Notes: a model not told the origin generated them from the letters alone. Positions 1 through 10,690 are shown, numbered from the stretch's first letter. The stretch: 64,000 nt of DNA from Lactobacillus panisapium (GCF_019469265.1 NZ_CP048268.1:1691001-1755000); one strand, 5' to 3'. Numbers and translations are program-made.

Positions 1-66
1 AGCAACTACGAGCGTCTTATTCTCAAGGGGCAACCCATGACGCTTAAAAAAATCATCAACTAGCAT
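1..66 (-). CDS. tilS: tRNA(Ile)-lysidine synthase, N-terminal fragment cut by window edge
   Basis: Only the first 22 codons lie in the window. They read from the ATG at 66 as a short amphipathic lead ending in LENKTLVVA, the usual run-in to the PP-loop SGGxDS motif of TilS, which itself lies outside. TilS modifies C34 of the AUA-decoding tRNA-Ile to lysidine. The start overlaps the end of the S1-domain gene by 11 bases, and the order divIC-yabR-tilS is the classical Firmicute one, so the identity rests on both the fragment and the synteny. Confidence 0.75.
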   Translation of the reverse strand, partial: MLVDDFFKRHGLPLENKTLVVA

Positions 67-421
67 AATCGGTCAATTCTTGCTGTAATTTGTTAATTTC
101 CTTTTCGGCATCAGCAACTGTCTTAGCTAAAACGGTTAAGAAGTCTTCTTTTTTGGTGGTTGAAAATTCATTAGTATGGTCAATTAAACTAGGATCATTA
201 ATCCGCGTTTTTGATAACCCTATTTTACCTTTGAAGTTATTAATTACGACTACCCTAATCGTCTCTCCGACCTGATAGTGGCGCTTTTCATGCAGCCAGT
301 TATCGCCAAAATCATTATGGTGAATAAGGCCTGAAGTATTTTGCGGTAGCGATACGAAGATGCCTAAATCGGTAATATTGTTAATTTTACCAGTAACGCG
401 CTGTCCTACTTGGTATTTCAT
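56..421 (-). CDS. yabR: S1 RNA-binding domain protein (YabR-like)
   Basis: A 121-aa protein with one S1/OB-fold domain at residues 3-72 (YQVGQRVTGKINNITDLGIF, later GKIGLSKTRI). A charged helical tail of about 45 residues ends in a heptad-like AEKEINKLQQEL. Small single-S1 proteins at this place, between divIC and tilS, are the YabR/general-stress-protein-13 type and are thought to bind RNA or ribosomes; the exact role is not established. The start codon overlaps the divIC stop by one base (TAATG), so the two are translationally coupled. Confidence 0.85.
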   Translation of the reverse strand: MKYQVGQRVTGKINNITDLGIFVSLPQNTSGLIHHNDFGDNWLHEKRHYQVGETIRVVVINNFKGKIGLSKTRINDPSLIDHTNEFSTTKKEDFLTVLAKTVADAEKEINKLQQELTDYAS

Positions 422-795
422 TAATTGTTATCTTTGTCCTCAGGTAAATTATAAACTGTTTCATTTGGCTTAGAATACAAGAACTTGAAGCGAACAAGTT
501 TGGCCACGTAGTCAGGATCCTTCAAGTCATCGCGTTTAGCCAATAAAATCTTTTTCTGATTATTAATCTGCTTTAACGATTTCTTAGACGTTTGCACTTG
601 CTCATTAATGCGGTTAGTTTGCGCATGCGTAACTGCTAGTTGAATGCCTAAAAAGGCAAACAAAACTAAAAAAGCCGCAATAATCCTGTTGCGTCGAACA
701 CGATGTACTTCTTTTTCCCGTTTTTCCTGCTTTTTTCTCAAGCGTGCAACTCGCTCTTCTGGACTAAGCGAATTGTAAATACGTGGTCCTTTCAT
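421..795 (-). CDS. divIC: cell division protein DivIC (FtsB family)
   Basis: A 124-aa bitopic membrane protein. It has a basic cytoplasmic N terminus (residues 1-37, rich in R/K/E), one transmembrane helix (about 38-57) and an extracytoplasmic coiled coil (about 60-90, NRINEQVQTSKKSLKQINNQ). It ends in the short conserved segment DPDYVAKLVRFKFLYSKPNE typical of the FtsB/DivIC family. DivIC works with FtsL and DivIB in the divisome that activates septal peptidoglycan synthesis. Length, topology and position between rqcP and yabR all agree with the family. Confidence 0.92.
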   Translation of the reverse strand: MKGPRIYNSLSPEERVARLRKKQEKREKEVHRVRRNRIIAAFLVLFAFLGIQLAVTHAQTNRINEQVQTSKKSLKQINNQKKILLAKRDDLKDPDYVAKLVRFKFLYSKPNETVYNLPEDKDNN

Positions 796-874
796 AATTT
801 TTTCCTTCTATTACTAAAATTACTAATTTCATTATAGCAAGACCACTTATAAAAGTCATTAAATAACAAAGTAA

Positions 875-1117
875 TTAATCAACTAATTCATATAGTTCAC
901 TTGCTTCTGCTTTTTTGGTTGTTTCCTTAATGTCACAGACCTTGGCTTTTACTTCTTTAGCGCCATAGCCGACTTCAATAACATCACCGATCTTGACATC
1001 GTAACTCGACTTAACGACCTTATCATTAACTTTGATTCGACCCTGATCGGCCATTTCCTTAGCTACTGGACGTCTTTTGACCAAACGGGAAACTTTTAAA
1101 AATTTATCTATTCTCAT
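875..1117 (-). CDS. rqcP: RqcP/YabO, S4-domain ribosome-associated quality-control factor
   Basis: An 80-aa protein that is almost entirely an S4 RNA-binding domain (MRIDKFLKVSRLVKRRPVAK, then GRIKVNDKVVKSSYDVKIGD). Members at this locus, formerly YabO or Hsp15-like, stabilise P-site tRNA on obstructed 50S subunits during RqcH-directed alanine tailing. The C-terminal tail is short and lysine-rich. It lies 13 bases downstream of mfd, as in many Firmicutes, and probably belongs to the pth-mfd operon. Confidence 0.9.
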   Translation of the reverse strand: MRIDKFLKVSRLVKRRPVAKEMADQGRIKVNDKVVKSSYDVKIGDVIEVGYGAKEVKAKVCDIKETTKKAEASELYELVD

Positions 1118-1130
1118 TTTTTACCTCAAA

Positions 1131-4100
1131 TTATCTTTGAATAATATCATTAGCGCCGGCCATAAATGTTGTTAATTCATTAAAAAGCTGTCTGCTCTGA
1201 ATTTTAGCTGGCAATTCTAATAAAACAATTAACCGTTTTTGTGGCGATAAGTTAATTCTAGCCTTTAAACTCACATGTTCCAAGGCTTTAAAAATATTCG
1301 GTCCTTCCAGCTCTCGGCTTGCCTCGTTATCAAATTCAACTTTGACTTGATTATTGCTTTTAGTAATAGTTAAAGCCTGCGCCAGATCCGCCTCAGTCTT
1401 CAATTTCGAAATTGCGAGGAGATTTTCAACCGGCTCCGGATAATCACCAAAGCGATCAATTAACTCATCCTGAATTTGTGCAATTTCATCAACATCAGCC
1501 GCCTTAATTTTCTTGTAGAACTCGATCTTTTCTTCCTGGTCAGCGATATAACTTTCTGGAATATATGCTTCCAAGCCCAGATCAATTTCTGCGTTACTCT
1601 TTTTAAGCTTTTTCTTGCCCTTACGCGTTTTAATGGCATCTGCCAGCATCTGTGAATACAAATCATACCCAACACTATCAATAAAGCCGTGCTGCTGGGC
1701 GCCCAGCATATTGCCTGCTCCACGAATTGACAAATCACGCATCGCAATTTTAAAACCCGAACCAAGCTCGGTAAAATCACGAATAGCATCAAGCCGCTTT
1801 TCCCCTATTTCCGTGAGCACCTTGTTAGGCTGATACAAGAAATAAGCATAGGCTAGCCGTGCGCTCCGGCCAATGCGGCCACGCAACTGGTATAGCTGAC
1901 TTAACCCATAATGGTCGGCGTCTTCAATAATCATTGTATTAACGTTGGGCATGTCGATGCCTGTTTCAATAATTGTGGTGGTCACCAAAATATCAAATTC
2001 ACGATTCAAGAAACGGTACAGAATATCTTCCATCTGGTTCTTGCTCATGCGTCCATGGACACTCACAATCCTAGCCGTTGGCATCAAATCTTCTAAATGA
2101 TTAACAACTTCATCAATATCATCAATGCGATTGTGTAAGTAAAAGACTTGGCCACCGCGCTGCATTTCGCGCAAGCAGGCATCCTTAATGACGCTAGGAA
2201 TTTGTTCCATCACATAAGTTTGAATCGGATAACGGTTAGATGGCGGTGTCTCCATAACAGATAAATCACGCACTCCCACCATTGACATGTGAAGCGTTCG
2301 CGGAATTGGCGTTGCCGTCAAAGTCAAGACATCGATATTAGCCTTTAATTCCTTTAGCCGCTCTTTATGTTTAACGCCAAAGCGCTGCTCTTCATCGACG
2401 ATTAACAATCCGAGATCCTTAAACTGGACATCCTTCGATAATAACCGGTGCGTTCCAACGACCAGATCAATTTTGCCATCCTTTAACCCCGTTGTGATTT
2501 TTTTAGCTTCAGCTGGAGTTTGAAAGCGGGATAAAACAGCGTAATTGACCGGAAAGTTTTTAAACCGATCTTGGATTGTTTCATAGTGTTGCTGGGCCAA
2601 AATAGTAGTTGGTACCAAAAAAGCTACCTGTTTATTGTCCTGAATAGCCTTAAAAGCGGCGCGCAATGCCACCTCGGTTTTACCAAAGCCAACATCCCCC
2701 ACCAATAGGCGGTCCATCGGCTTATCTTGCTCCATATCATGCTTGATTTCTTTCAGTGAACGCAATTGGTCAGGTGTTTCTACGTACGGAAAAGCATCCT
2801 CAAATTCGCGTTGCAAACTATCATCGGGAGAATATGCAAAGCCCTTTTCAGATTCACGCTTGGCGTATAAATCAATCAGGTCATCCGCAATATCCTCCAC
2901 CTTCGATTGAACCTTGCGTTTGGTTTTAGCCCATTCTGTTCCGCCTAGCTTGTTAACATGTGGCGTCTTACCTTCCGAAGCAACATATTTTTGAACTAAT
3001 TTCAGTTGATCCGCTGGCACAAATAGCTGATCGCCATGTTGATAAGTGATTGTAATATAATCACGTTTAACCCCATTATTTTCTAGGGTCTTAATTCCTT
3101 CAAAGCGACCAATCCCGTGATTGACGTGAACAACATAATCGCCCGGCTTAAGCTCCGTATAATTGCGCAAACGCTGGGCATTTTCCAGTGTTTTAATTCG
3201 GCGATTGTGATGGGTGGTTTTATTAAACAGTTCATGTTCTGTTAGATAAACTAAATTATTATTTGGCAACGTAAAGCCGCTGGTAAATGAACCCACAATA
3301 ATTTGTGTTTGCTGCTCAGAAATATCTGCCGCATTAACCACCGGAATATCCATCCCAAATTCGGCCATCGTCTGACTAATCTGCCGCGCCCGTTTAGGAT
3401 TATCTGCTTGTAAGACAACCGTTTGGCCGTTTCTTTGGTAAGACTCAATTTCAGTTTTGATTAGCGGCATTTGACTAAAAAACTGTTGCGGCTCACGTGT
3501 CTGCCAATCAAATAACTGTCCAAGTCTTACGCGGCCGATGCTACGCTGAAAGAGTGAAAAATAAATGTGGTGATGCTGATCCTTGGACCAAATGCGGTGA
3601 AAATCAGCCCGTAACTGCTGCCCTGGCAACATTGCACCGGTTTTTAATTCATCATCAATAAAGCCAGCATTTTGTTGGTCAACTGTCTTTACTGCCTGAT
3701 CAATTAACGGCCAATCGTCAAGTAAAATTAACCCATCCGAATCTAAATAGTCCAGTAAGCTACTTGGTTTTGCTAGTAAAAAATCAACTAAGAAAGCATA
3801 ATTTTGCGGTAAAGTCCCGCCATTTAATTCATCCAGAATTTGGGTAAAGTGGTCTTTGACGGCCTCTTCTGGTGCGGGAGCATCGCCCATTGCCTTCGTA
3901 ATCATTTTTGCCGCACGACTAAAGTCAGCAGCTGTAAATACACGGTCTTGCGCTGCCCCAATCGTAACTTCTTCTACCTGCTTTTGACTACGCTGACTTG
4001 CTAGGTCAAATTCCTTAATCGTATCGATTTCGTCACCAAAGAACTCGATTCTGATCGGATTTTCGCGATCTAGCGGGTAAATATCAAGGATATCTCCTCT

Positions 4101-4622
4101 TAGAGCAAATTCACCCGGCCGCGCAACCAGGTTTTCCCGTCGATAACCAGCTTGAATTAACCAGTTAGTTAGTTCAGATAATTCAAACTCTTTACCCGGG
4201 GTAAAGGCTCTTCTAGTAGCTTGATATTGTTCAGGCTGTGAAAGTTGATACTGCATTCCTTGCGGCGTCGTTACCACAATTCCCATTTGCTTGCTTAACA
4301 AAAAGTTCAGCGTTTGAATTCTGCTGCTCAATTCATCAGGAGAACTAACAGCGGTTTGCGTAGCAATTGTTGCATCAAGTGGAAAAATTTGAACAGTGCC
4401 ATCTGGCATAACCGCATTTAATTCACTATACAGTTTCTGAGCTTTATTTTCGTTTTCCTCAATTAATATTAAAGGCTGCTTGAGTGTCGTTACAATCTGA
4501 CATAGAAGCAGACTAAAAGCACCGGCATTAGCGCCCGTGATTAGTGAGTTTTTAACTTGTGCCGCTTTGGCAATAAACGCGGTTAAATCCTGATCTTTTT
4601 CGATTAAGTCTGTCAAACGCAT
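1131..4622 (-). CDS. mfd: transcription-repair coupling factor Mfd
   Basis: A full-length 1163-aa protein. The N-terminal UvrB-homology modules (about 1-340) are followed by the RNA-polymerase-interacting domain (about 480-560, GDYVVHVNHGIGRFEGIKTL). The RecG-like translocase then shows Walker A VGFGKTEVALRAA, DEEQ box LLIVDEEQRFG and motif VI QLRGRIGRSARLAYAY, and a TRCF C-terminal domain closes the protein. Mfd removes stalled RNA polymerase from DNA lesions and recruits UvrA. It starts 3 bases after the pth stop. No broken motif was seen. Confidence 0.97.
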   Translation of the reverse strand: MRLTDLIEKDQDLTAFIAKAAQVKNSLITGANAGAFSLLLCQIVTTLKQPLILIEENENKAQKLYSELNAVMPDGTVQIFPLDATIATQTAVSSPDELSSRIQTLNFLLSKQMGIVVTTPQGMQYQLSQPEQYQATRRAFTPGKEFELSELTNWLIQAGYRRENLVARPGEFALRGDILDIYPLDRENPIRIEFFGDEIDTIKEFDLASQRSQKQVEEVTIGAAQDRVFTAADFSRAAKMITKAMGDAPAPEEAVKDHFTQILDELNGGTLPQNYAFLVDFLLAKPSSLLDYLDSDGLILLDDWPLIDQAVKTVDQQNAGFIDDELKTGAMLPGQQLRADFHRIWSKDQHHHIYFSLFQRSIGRVRLGQLFDWQTREPQQFFSQMPLIKTEIESYQRNGQTVVLQADNPKRARQISQTMAEFGMDIPVVNAADISEQQTQIIVGSFTSGFTLPNNNLVYLTEHELFNKTTHHNRRIKTLENAQRLRNYTELKPGDYVVHVNHGIGRFEGIKTLENNGVKRDYITITYQHGDQLFVPADQLKLVQKYVASEGKTPHVNKLGGTEWAKTKRKVQSKVEDIADDLIDLYAKRESEKGFAYSPDDSLQREFEDAFPYVETPDQLRSLKEIKHDMEQDKPMDRLLVGDVGFGKTEVALRAAFKAIQDNKQVAFLVPTTILAQQHYETIQDRFKNFPVNYAVLSRFQTPAEAKKITTGLKDGKIDLVVGTHRLLSKDVQFKDLGLLIVDEEQRFGVKHKERLKELKANIDVLTLTATPIPRTLHMSMVGVRDLSVMETPPSNRYPIQTYVMEQIPSVIKDACLREMQRGGQVFYLHNRIDDIDEVVNHLEDLMPTARIVSVHGRMSKNQMEDILYRFLNREFDILVTTTIIETGIDMPNVNTMIIEDADHYGLSQLYQLRGRIGRSARLAYAYFLYQPNKVLTEIGEKRLDAIRDFTELGSGFKIAMRDLSIRGAGNMLGAQQHGFIDSVGYDLYSQMLADAIKTRKGKKKLKKSNAEIDLGLEAYIPESYIADQEEKIEFYKKIKAADVDEIAQIQDELIDRFGDYPEPVENLLAISKLKTEADLAQALTITKSNNQVKVEFDNEASRELEGPNIFKALEHVSLKARINLSPQKRLIVLLELPAKIQSRQLFNELTTFMAGANDIIQR

Positions 4623-4625
4623 GAT

Positions 4626-5192
4626 TTAGTTATACTTATTCATCAAAAACTGACTGCTTTTACCAGCAATAAAATCGGCAATGACCTCACTGCTAGTTTC
4701 AAAAGCAGCATCCATTAAGTCTTTTTGCTCAGCATTAAACGGGGACAAGACCCACGAAATAACACTGGCTTCAGTAACATTATCTGGGTGCCGAATTCCA
4801 ATTTTCAAGCGGTTGAAATTACTAGAACCTAGATCACTGATAATGCTCTTAATACCATTATGACCGCCTGATTTACCATTTGCACGAATGCGGATTTTAC
4901 CCAATGGCATATCCATATCATCATGAATAATCAAGATATCTTGTGGCTCAACCTTGAAAAAACGGGCAAACTGAGCAACTGATCTTCCAGAATCATTCAT
5001 ATAAGTTTGTGGTTCAAGCAGGATAATATCTTCACCATTAATTTTTTGTTTTGTATATTTACCCTCGAACTTTTCCCGTTCAAGTTCAAGCGCATTTTTC
5101 CGTAAATAATGGTCAACTGCCATAAAACCAGTATTGTGCTTTGTACCATCATATTTTCTGCCTGGATTACCCAGGCCAGCAATTATTTTCAT
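4626..5192 (-). CDS. pth: peptidyl-tRNA hydrolase
   Basis: 188 aa from the chosen ATG at 5192. An upstream in-frame start at 5219 would add nine residues, but AAGGGG lies about 7 bases before the chosen ATG, and family members begin MKIIAGLGNPG. Conserved residues visible are the GLGNPGRKY lead, the catalytic His in TKHNTGFM, LLEPQTYMNDSG, IIHDDMDMPLGKIRI and KSGGHNGIKSI. The enzyme releases tRNA from drop-off peptidyl-tRNAs. It is the first gene of the pth-mfd-rqcP-divIC-yabR-tilS run. Confidence 0.96.
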   Translation of the reverse strand: MKIIAGLGNPGRKYDGTKHNTGFMAVDHYLRKNALELEREKFEGKYTKQKINGEDIILLEPQTYMNDSGRSVAQFARFFKVEPQDILIIHDDMDMPLGKIRIRANGKSGGHNGIKSIISDLGSSNFNRLKIGIRHPDNVTEASVISWVLSPFNAEQKDLMDAAFETSSEVIADFIAGKSSQFLMNKYN

Positions 5193-5417
5193 CAAATTAC
5201 CCCTTACTTTTAGTCGCACTTAATAATAGCACATCCAGCCAAAAGCAAATTGCCCAAGACTATTACACTTTGATTTCAGTCGGTAAAAAAGCTTTTTAAT
5301 TTGGCAAGCTCGTGCTAAACTCTATTTGTTCAATAAAATTATTCTAATTTTTATTTAATAAAAACCATTTGAGTGATGGTTGACTAATCAGATTATTTTT
5401 AAAATGGAGGCAGTTTC

Positions 5418-6125
5418 ATGCTGATTAAATCTTTAGTTATCAAAAAAGATTATCTAACTACAGTTAACGAACACGCAACACTTGAAGAAGCACTTAAAAT
5501 TTTAGAAGACTCTGGCTATCGGTGTGTGCCTATCTTAGATGATACTGGGACGATTTTCCGCGGAAACATTTATAAGATGCACATCTACCGCCATAAATCT
5601 CAGGGTAAAGACATGAGTTTGCCGGTTACCTACCTGCTCAAAAACGCCACCAAAACAATTAAAGTTAATTCACCATTTTTTAAAGTATTCTTCACAATTA
5701 AGGATTTACCATACATTTCGGTTTTAGACGAAGAAAATAAATTTTATGGTATTTTGACCCACTCCCGCTTGCTTGATATGTTATCCGATGCTTGGAACAT
5801 CAAGACTGGGTCATATGTTTTGACGGTTTTAACCGATAATTCTCGCGGTAATCTAGTTAAAATGGCAAAAGCAATTAGTAAATATTCAGAAATTGCTGGT
5901 GTAATGAGTCTCGATGCCTCCTCGGCCGAGGTTAATGACAATTTTGTTCGGCGAATTCTCTTTACTTTGCCAGCCGGAGTAACGGAAGACACGATGAAAT
6001 TGATCGTGAAGCGCTTGGAAGCAAAGAGCTACGTAGTGGCAGAAATTGAAGATTTGCAGGCAGGGATGACGATTATGAGTGATGAAAATCCTGGCGTATT
6101 TATGAGTAAGCCAATTGATGATTAA
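5418..6125 (+). CDS. cbpA: CBS-pair plus ACT-like domain protein, probable c-di-AMP-binding CbpA
   Basis: 235 aa. Two CBS motifs occupy about residues 1-130 (DYLTTVNEHATLEEALKILE, then LPYISVLDEENKFYGILTHS) and an ACT-like regulatory domain follows at about 135-215. This layout matches the Listeria CbpA-type c-di-AMP-binding proteins found across lactobacilli. The assignment to CbpA rests on architecture and length and no binding residue can be confirmed here. GGAGG stands 9 bases before the ATG. The gene runs opposite to both neighbours and ends in a bidirectional terminator, so it is monocistronic. Confidence 0.7.
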   Translation: MLIKSLVIKKDYLTTVNEHATLEEALKILEDSGYRCVPILDDTGTIFRGNIYKMHIYRHKSQGKDMSLPVTYLLKNATKTIKVNSPFFKVFFTIKDLPYISVLDEENKFYGILTHSRLLDMLSDAWNIKTGSYVLTVLTDNSRGNLVKMAKAISKYSEIAGVMSLDASSAEVNDNFVRRILFTLPAGVTEDTMKLIVKRLEAKSYVVAEIEDLQAGMTIMSDENPGVFMSKPIDD

Positions 6126-6180
6126 TCGTCAATAATTGTAACTAGCAAAACTGTGTTAGATTAAATATTTTCTAATAGCA

Positions 6181-6225
6181 AAAAGGCGGCTAACTTCTCT
6201 TAATTTGAGAAATTAGTCGCTTTTT
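6181..6225. terminator. bidirectional rho-independent terminator between cbpA and bglP
   Basis: An inverted repeat (GCGGCTAACTTCTC pairing with GAGAAATTAGTCGC, loop TTAATTT) is flanked by A-rich sequence on the left and TTTTT on the right. It can therefore stop transcription from both convergent genes. Confidence 0.85.
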
Positions 6226-6239
6226 GCATGCTTTTAGCA

Positions 6240-8144
6240 TTAAAGATCAATTTTCATAATTACTTGCTGCGGATTAACCGTTTTTTGATCTAATAACTTA
6301 TTGATTTTGGCAAACTTCTTATAATTGGCAATCACAACTGGTGTAATTAACTCATAACCCTTTTTAGCAATAAAATCGGGATCAAATTCTAAAACCGGTT
6401 CACCTTTTTTGACTTGGTCTCCTTTATGCTTCAGTAAATTAAAGCCCTCGCCATTTAATTCAACTGTGTCAATTCCAACATGAACAAGAACCTCGATTCC
6501 ATTTTTCGAAGTAAATGCTAGAGCATGTTTGGTACGAAAAGTCATCGTAATTTCACCATCAAATGGAGCAAAAATTTTACCCTCAGTTGGCTTGATTGCA
6601 ACACCTTGACCAATAATTTCATCAGCAAAAGTATCATCTGGAACAGTTTTAATATCCTGTAAATTACCAGTTACAGGACTATATATTTCTTCACTTGAAC
6701 CTGCTTTTTCAGTCTCAATAGTGTTTTCATTTTCTGATTCATCTTTTTCATTTTCTGAAACAGAGGTTGCATCCAGTGTGTCAATTTTTAGAAAAAAGGT
6801 AAAAGTAAATGCCAGAATAAAACTAATAATAATGGCAACAACGATTGCAATTAAGCCTTTCATACTACCGTTTGGCGCTATGTATGTTGGTAAGATCAAA
6901 ATATTAGGTGCACTAAAAGAATATGTACGAACACCAAGCAATACACCAATTAACCCACCAATACCACCAGCAAGCATCACAGCATATAACGGCTTTTTTA
7001 ATTTTAACGTAACACCAAAAAGTCCCGGCTCAGTGACGCCCAGAATTGCTGAAGCACTGGTAGAAAAAGCAATCGACTTCTCTTCAGCCTTCTTAAACTT
7101 AATTCCGAGTGCCAATAATGCTCCTGCCTGTGCCACATTGCTGATTAATGCAAATGGTAGCCAGAAATTATCATAACCAGTTCGAGCTAAATTTTGAATA
7201 GCAATTGGCATAATTGCATAATGCATACCGGTCATAACAATTAGCGGGTTAAATGCCGCCAGTAAAAATCCTGCTAATGGCCCGGCATAAGTAAACAGCC
7301 AATCTAAAATAGAAGACAAAAGCATGCCAAGGTAATTACCCAGTGGTGCCAATGCAAATAGCCCAATAGGAATCGTGATAATCATCGTGATGACAGGGGT
7401 TAAAATAAAGCGAAAAACTTTTGGCATATATTTATCAACATATTTATACACATAACTCATTAGCCAAATTACTAAAATAATCGGGATAACTGATGAGCTA
7501 TAACCAAGATAAGGAATCTTTAGTCCCAAAAAATTCATTGGTGCCAAATGCTTTGCTGCACCATTGATTAACGTCGGATAAAGAAGAACCCCTGCGGCTG
7601 ATAATCCAATAAATTCATTTAAATGAAACCGTCTTGAGGCAGATACTGCAATTAGGAATGGCAAAAAGTAGAATGCTGCATCAGAAATCATGAAAAAGAC
7701 AAGATAAACGCCACTTTGAGGTGAAACTGCATGGATTAAAGTCAGAATGGACAAAATACATTTCATCATCCCTGCGCCAATAATTGCCGGCAAAATTGGG
7801 GTAAATATTCCTGAAATGACGTCAATAACTTGATTAAAAAGTCCTTCTTTCTGAGGAAAAGTCTTTTTTGCCATAGTTGGTTTTGTCTTGGTATTCGTAG
7901 AACTCATTTTTTGTTCGAAAATTTTTTCGACTTCGGCAACCTCATTACCAATAATAATTTGGTATTGATCATTACGCATTTGCGTCCCCAAAACTCCTGT
8001 TAGATTCTGAATTTTTTGGTCTTGAATTAATGAATTATCATTCAATTTAAACCGCAAGCGAGTCGTACAATTCCATACTTGATCAATATTTTGCAAGCCA
8101 CCAATTAATGTAATAATTTGGTTAGCCAGTAACTCATAATCCAT
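6240..8144 (-). CDS. bglP: PTS beta-glucoside transporter EIIBCA
   Basis: 634 aa from the ATG at 8144, chosen because AGGAG lies 7 bases upstream (an in-frame ATG at 8171 lies inside the end of bglA). EIIB comes first, with the phosphorylated Cys in VWNCTTRLRFK near residue 26. The EIIC membrane domain follows (about 100-470, PAIIGAGMMKCIL, NPLIVMTGMHYAI), then an acidic linker rich in E/S/N, then EIIA (about 500-634) with its active His in EVLVHVGIDTVELNGEGF. It imports and 6-phosphorylates a beta-glucoside, feeding the glycosidase encoded 10 bases upstream. Both are under LicT control. Confidence 0.93.
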   Translation of the reverse strand: MDYELLANQIITLIGGLQNIDQVWNCTTRLRFKLNDNSLIQDQKIQNLTGVLGTQMRNDQYQIIIGNEVAEVEKIFEQKMSSTNTKTKPTMAKKTFPQKEGLFNQVIDVISGIFTPILPAIIGAGMMKCILSILTLIHAVSPQSGVYLVFFMISDAAFYFLPFLIAVSASRRFHLNEFIGLSAAGVLLYPTLINGAAKHLAPMNFLGLKIPYLGYSSSVIPIILVIWLMSYVYKYVDKYMPKVFRFILTPVITMIITIPIGLFALAPLGNYLGMLLSSILDWLFTYAGPLAGFLLAAFNPLIVMTGMHYAIMPIAIQNLARTGYDNFWLPFALISNVAQAGALLALGIKFKKAEEKSIAFSTSASAILGVTEPGLFGVTLKLKKPLYAVMLAGGIGGLIGVLLGVRTYSFSAPNILILPTYIAPNGSMKGLIAIVVAIIISFILAFTFTFFLKIDTLDATSVSENEKDESENENTIETEKAGSSEEIYSPVTGNLQDIKTVPDDTFADEIIGQGVAIKPTEGKIFAPFDGEITMTFRTKHALAFTSKNGIEVLVHVGIDTVELNGEGFNLLKHKGDQVKKGEPVLEFDPDFIAKKGYELITPVVIANYKKFAKINKLLDQKTVNPQQVIMKIDL

Positions 8145-8154
8145 TAGTTTTCTC

Positions 8155-9591
<1,437 letters not shown>

Positions 9592-9605
9592 TTAATCCTT
9601 TCAAA

Positions 9606-9682
9606 ACAAAAAAAGGCGCTACCTTATTCCACTTCAAAATTTGAAGCAGTTGAGGTATCGCCTGATTGAACAGTAACAATCC
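9606..9682 (-). promoter_or_regulatory. LicT/BglG-type antiterminator (RAT) overlapping a terminator, ahead of bglA
   Basis: Read on the minus strand, the RAT element begins GGATTGTTACTG (9671-9682) and runs to GGCGATACC. The GGCGATACC half also forms the 5' arm of a rho-independent hairpin closing with GGTAGCGCC and TTTTTTT (about 9608-9664). This mutually exclusive arrangement is the classical LicT/SacY/BglG switch: bound LicT holds the RAT and transcription enters bglA-bglP. Confidence 0.93.
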
Positions 9683-9690
9683 AAAAATAT

Positions 9691-10524
9691 TTAATTTTTA
9701 ATGACTCGATAGATATGAAGCATTAAGTACAACTTTTCATCATCATTAATGGTAATTTGATGTTTATCCTGCATGTACTGATCGATTTTCCCTACACAAT
9801 CATAAATTTCAGGCCACGACTCAGCTAATTGCTGCACCATTTTGATTTTGTCTTCGGGGAAGCTCTCATTATCAACCACACGGTGGGCAAAGAATTTTAA
9901 ATGAACCAAAAAACGTTCATAAGATGTCGACTTACGGTCCAGTTTAATTCCAAAATTATGCTCAACAATGGCTAAAATATCCTTAACAATTTTAGGAATA
10001 GACATTGTTTGGCCCATCTTTTCCTTTTCTTGCTGTGTATTAACAAAATGCAAAGCAATAAAGCCAGCCTCATCTTCTAGCAACTCAACTTGAGTGTACT
10101 TATAAATAATTTTGAGTGCATATTGTGCAACAGAATATTCTTTTGGATAAAGTTCCTTTATTTCCCATAATAAGGGATTTGTCAGATCATTGCCATCTTT
10201 ACTACGTTGCACTGCATTTTCGATATGGTCCGTTAAGCTTAAATATAAGTACTTGTTTAGCTTTACTCCCAGGACTTGCTCGCCATAATTGATAATTTCT
10301 TCAGTCATATTCAATTCCCAGTCAGGAATTTTACTGACAAAATCAGCAAATGATTCAGTATTATTGCCAGATTCAATGTGAAATACTTTCTCTACTTTAC
10401 TTTGATCAACAGGGTCGCCGGGTCGTGTATTAAAAGCAAGACCATTGCCAATCAGAACTAACTCATTGCCATTCTTATCAACAGTCATAATAACATTATT
10501 GTTAAATTTCTTTTTTACGATCAC
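9691..10524 (-). CDS. licT: BglG-family transcription antiterminator LicT
   Basis: 277 aa from a GTG at 10524, preceded by AAGGAGGAG. This start gives the usual N terminus of the RNA-binding CAT domain (VKKKFNNNVIMTVDKNGNE, then LIGNGLAFN). Two PTS regulation domains follow, with candidate phosphorylated His in LTDHIENAVQR and ALHFVNTQ (PRD1) and in FLVHLKFFAHRV and LMLHIYRVIKN (PRD2). It should bind the two RAT elements at 9.6 and 10.6 kb, so it autoregulates and controls bglA-bglP, gated by PTS phosphorylation. Licensing by substrate is inferred from the family. Confidence 0.93.
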   Translation of the reverse strand: MIVKKKFNNNVIMTVDKNGNELVLIGNGLAFNTRPGDPVDQSKVEKVFHIESGNNTESFADFVSKIPDWELNMTEEIINYGEQVLGVKLNKYLYLSLTDHIENAVQRSKDGNDLTNPLLWEIKELYPKEYSVAQYALKIIYKYTQVELLEDEAGFIALHFVNTQQEKEKMGQTMSIPKIVKDILAIVEHNFGIKLDRKSTSYERFLVHLKFFAHRVVDNESFPEDKIKMVQQLAESWPEIYDCVGKIDQYMQDKHQITINDDEKLYLMLHIYRVIKN

Positions 10525-10546
10525 CGCCTTGATACTCCTCCTTAAT

Positions 10547-10609
10547 AAAAAAACAAGCGGTACCACAAATATTATTTTGCGGTATCGCCTGCCTTACCAG
10601 TAACAATCC
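10547..10609 (-). promoter_or_regulatory. second LicT-type antiterminator with terminator, in the licT leader
   Basis: On the minus strand GGATTGTTACTG (10598-10609) opens the RAT. GGCGATACCGC is shared with a terminator closing GTGGTACCGC and TTTTTTT near 10547. The element sits between the promoter at 10.65 kb and licT, so licT transcription is itself subject to antitermination. Confidence 0.92.
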
Positions 10610-10616
10610 ATCTATT

Positions 10617-10661
10617 TGAAAACGTTTACTAAATAGTACATTAAAGATAATAGGTTGTCAA
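10617..10661 (-). promoter_or_regulatory. sigma-A promoter and cre site of the licT-bglAP operon
   Basis: On the minus strand TTGACA (10656-10661), a 17-base spacer and TACTAT (10633-10638) form a near-consensus promoter. Directly downstream AGTAAACGTTTTCA (10617-10630) fits the catabolite-responsive element consensus WGNAANCGNNNNCA, so CcpA should repress the operon when glucose is present. Confidence 0.85.
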
Positions 10662-10690
10662 TACTTAACCAGAATTAATGTTAAGCAAAT

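Noticed and set aside
6721..7176. 151-aa open frame opposite bglP
   Set aside because: It lies wholly within the membrane-domain coding part of bglP, is an antisense shadow, and has no ribosome binding site or recognisable domain.
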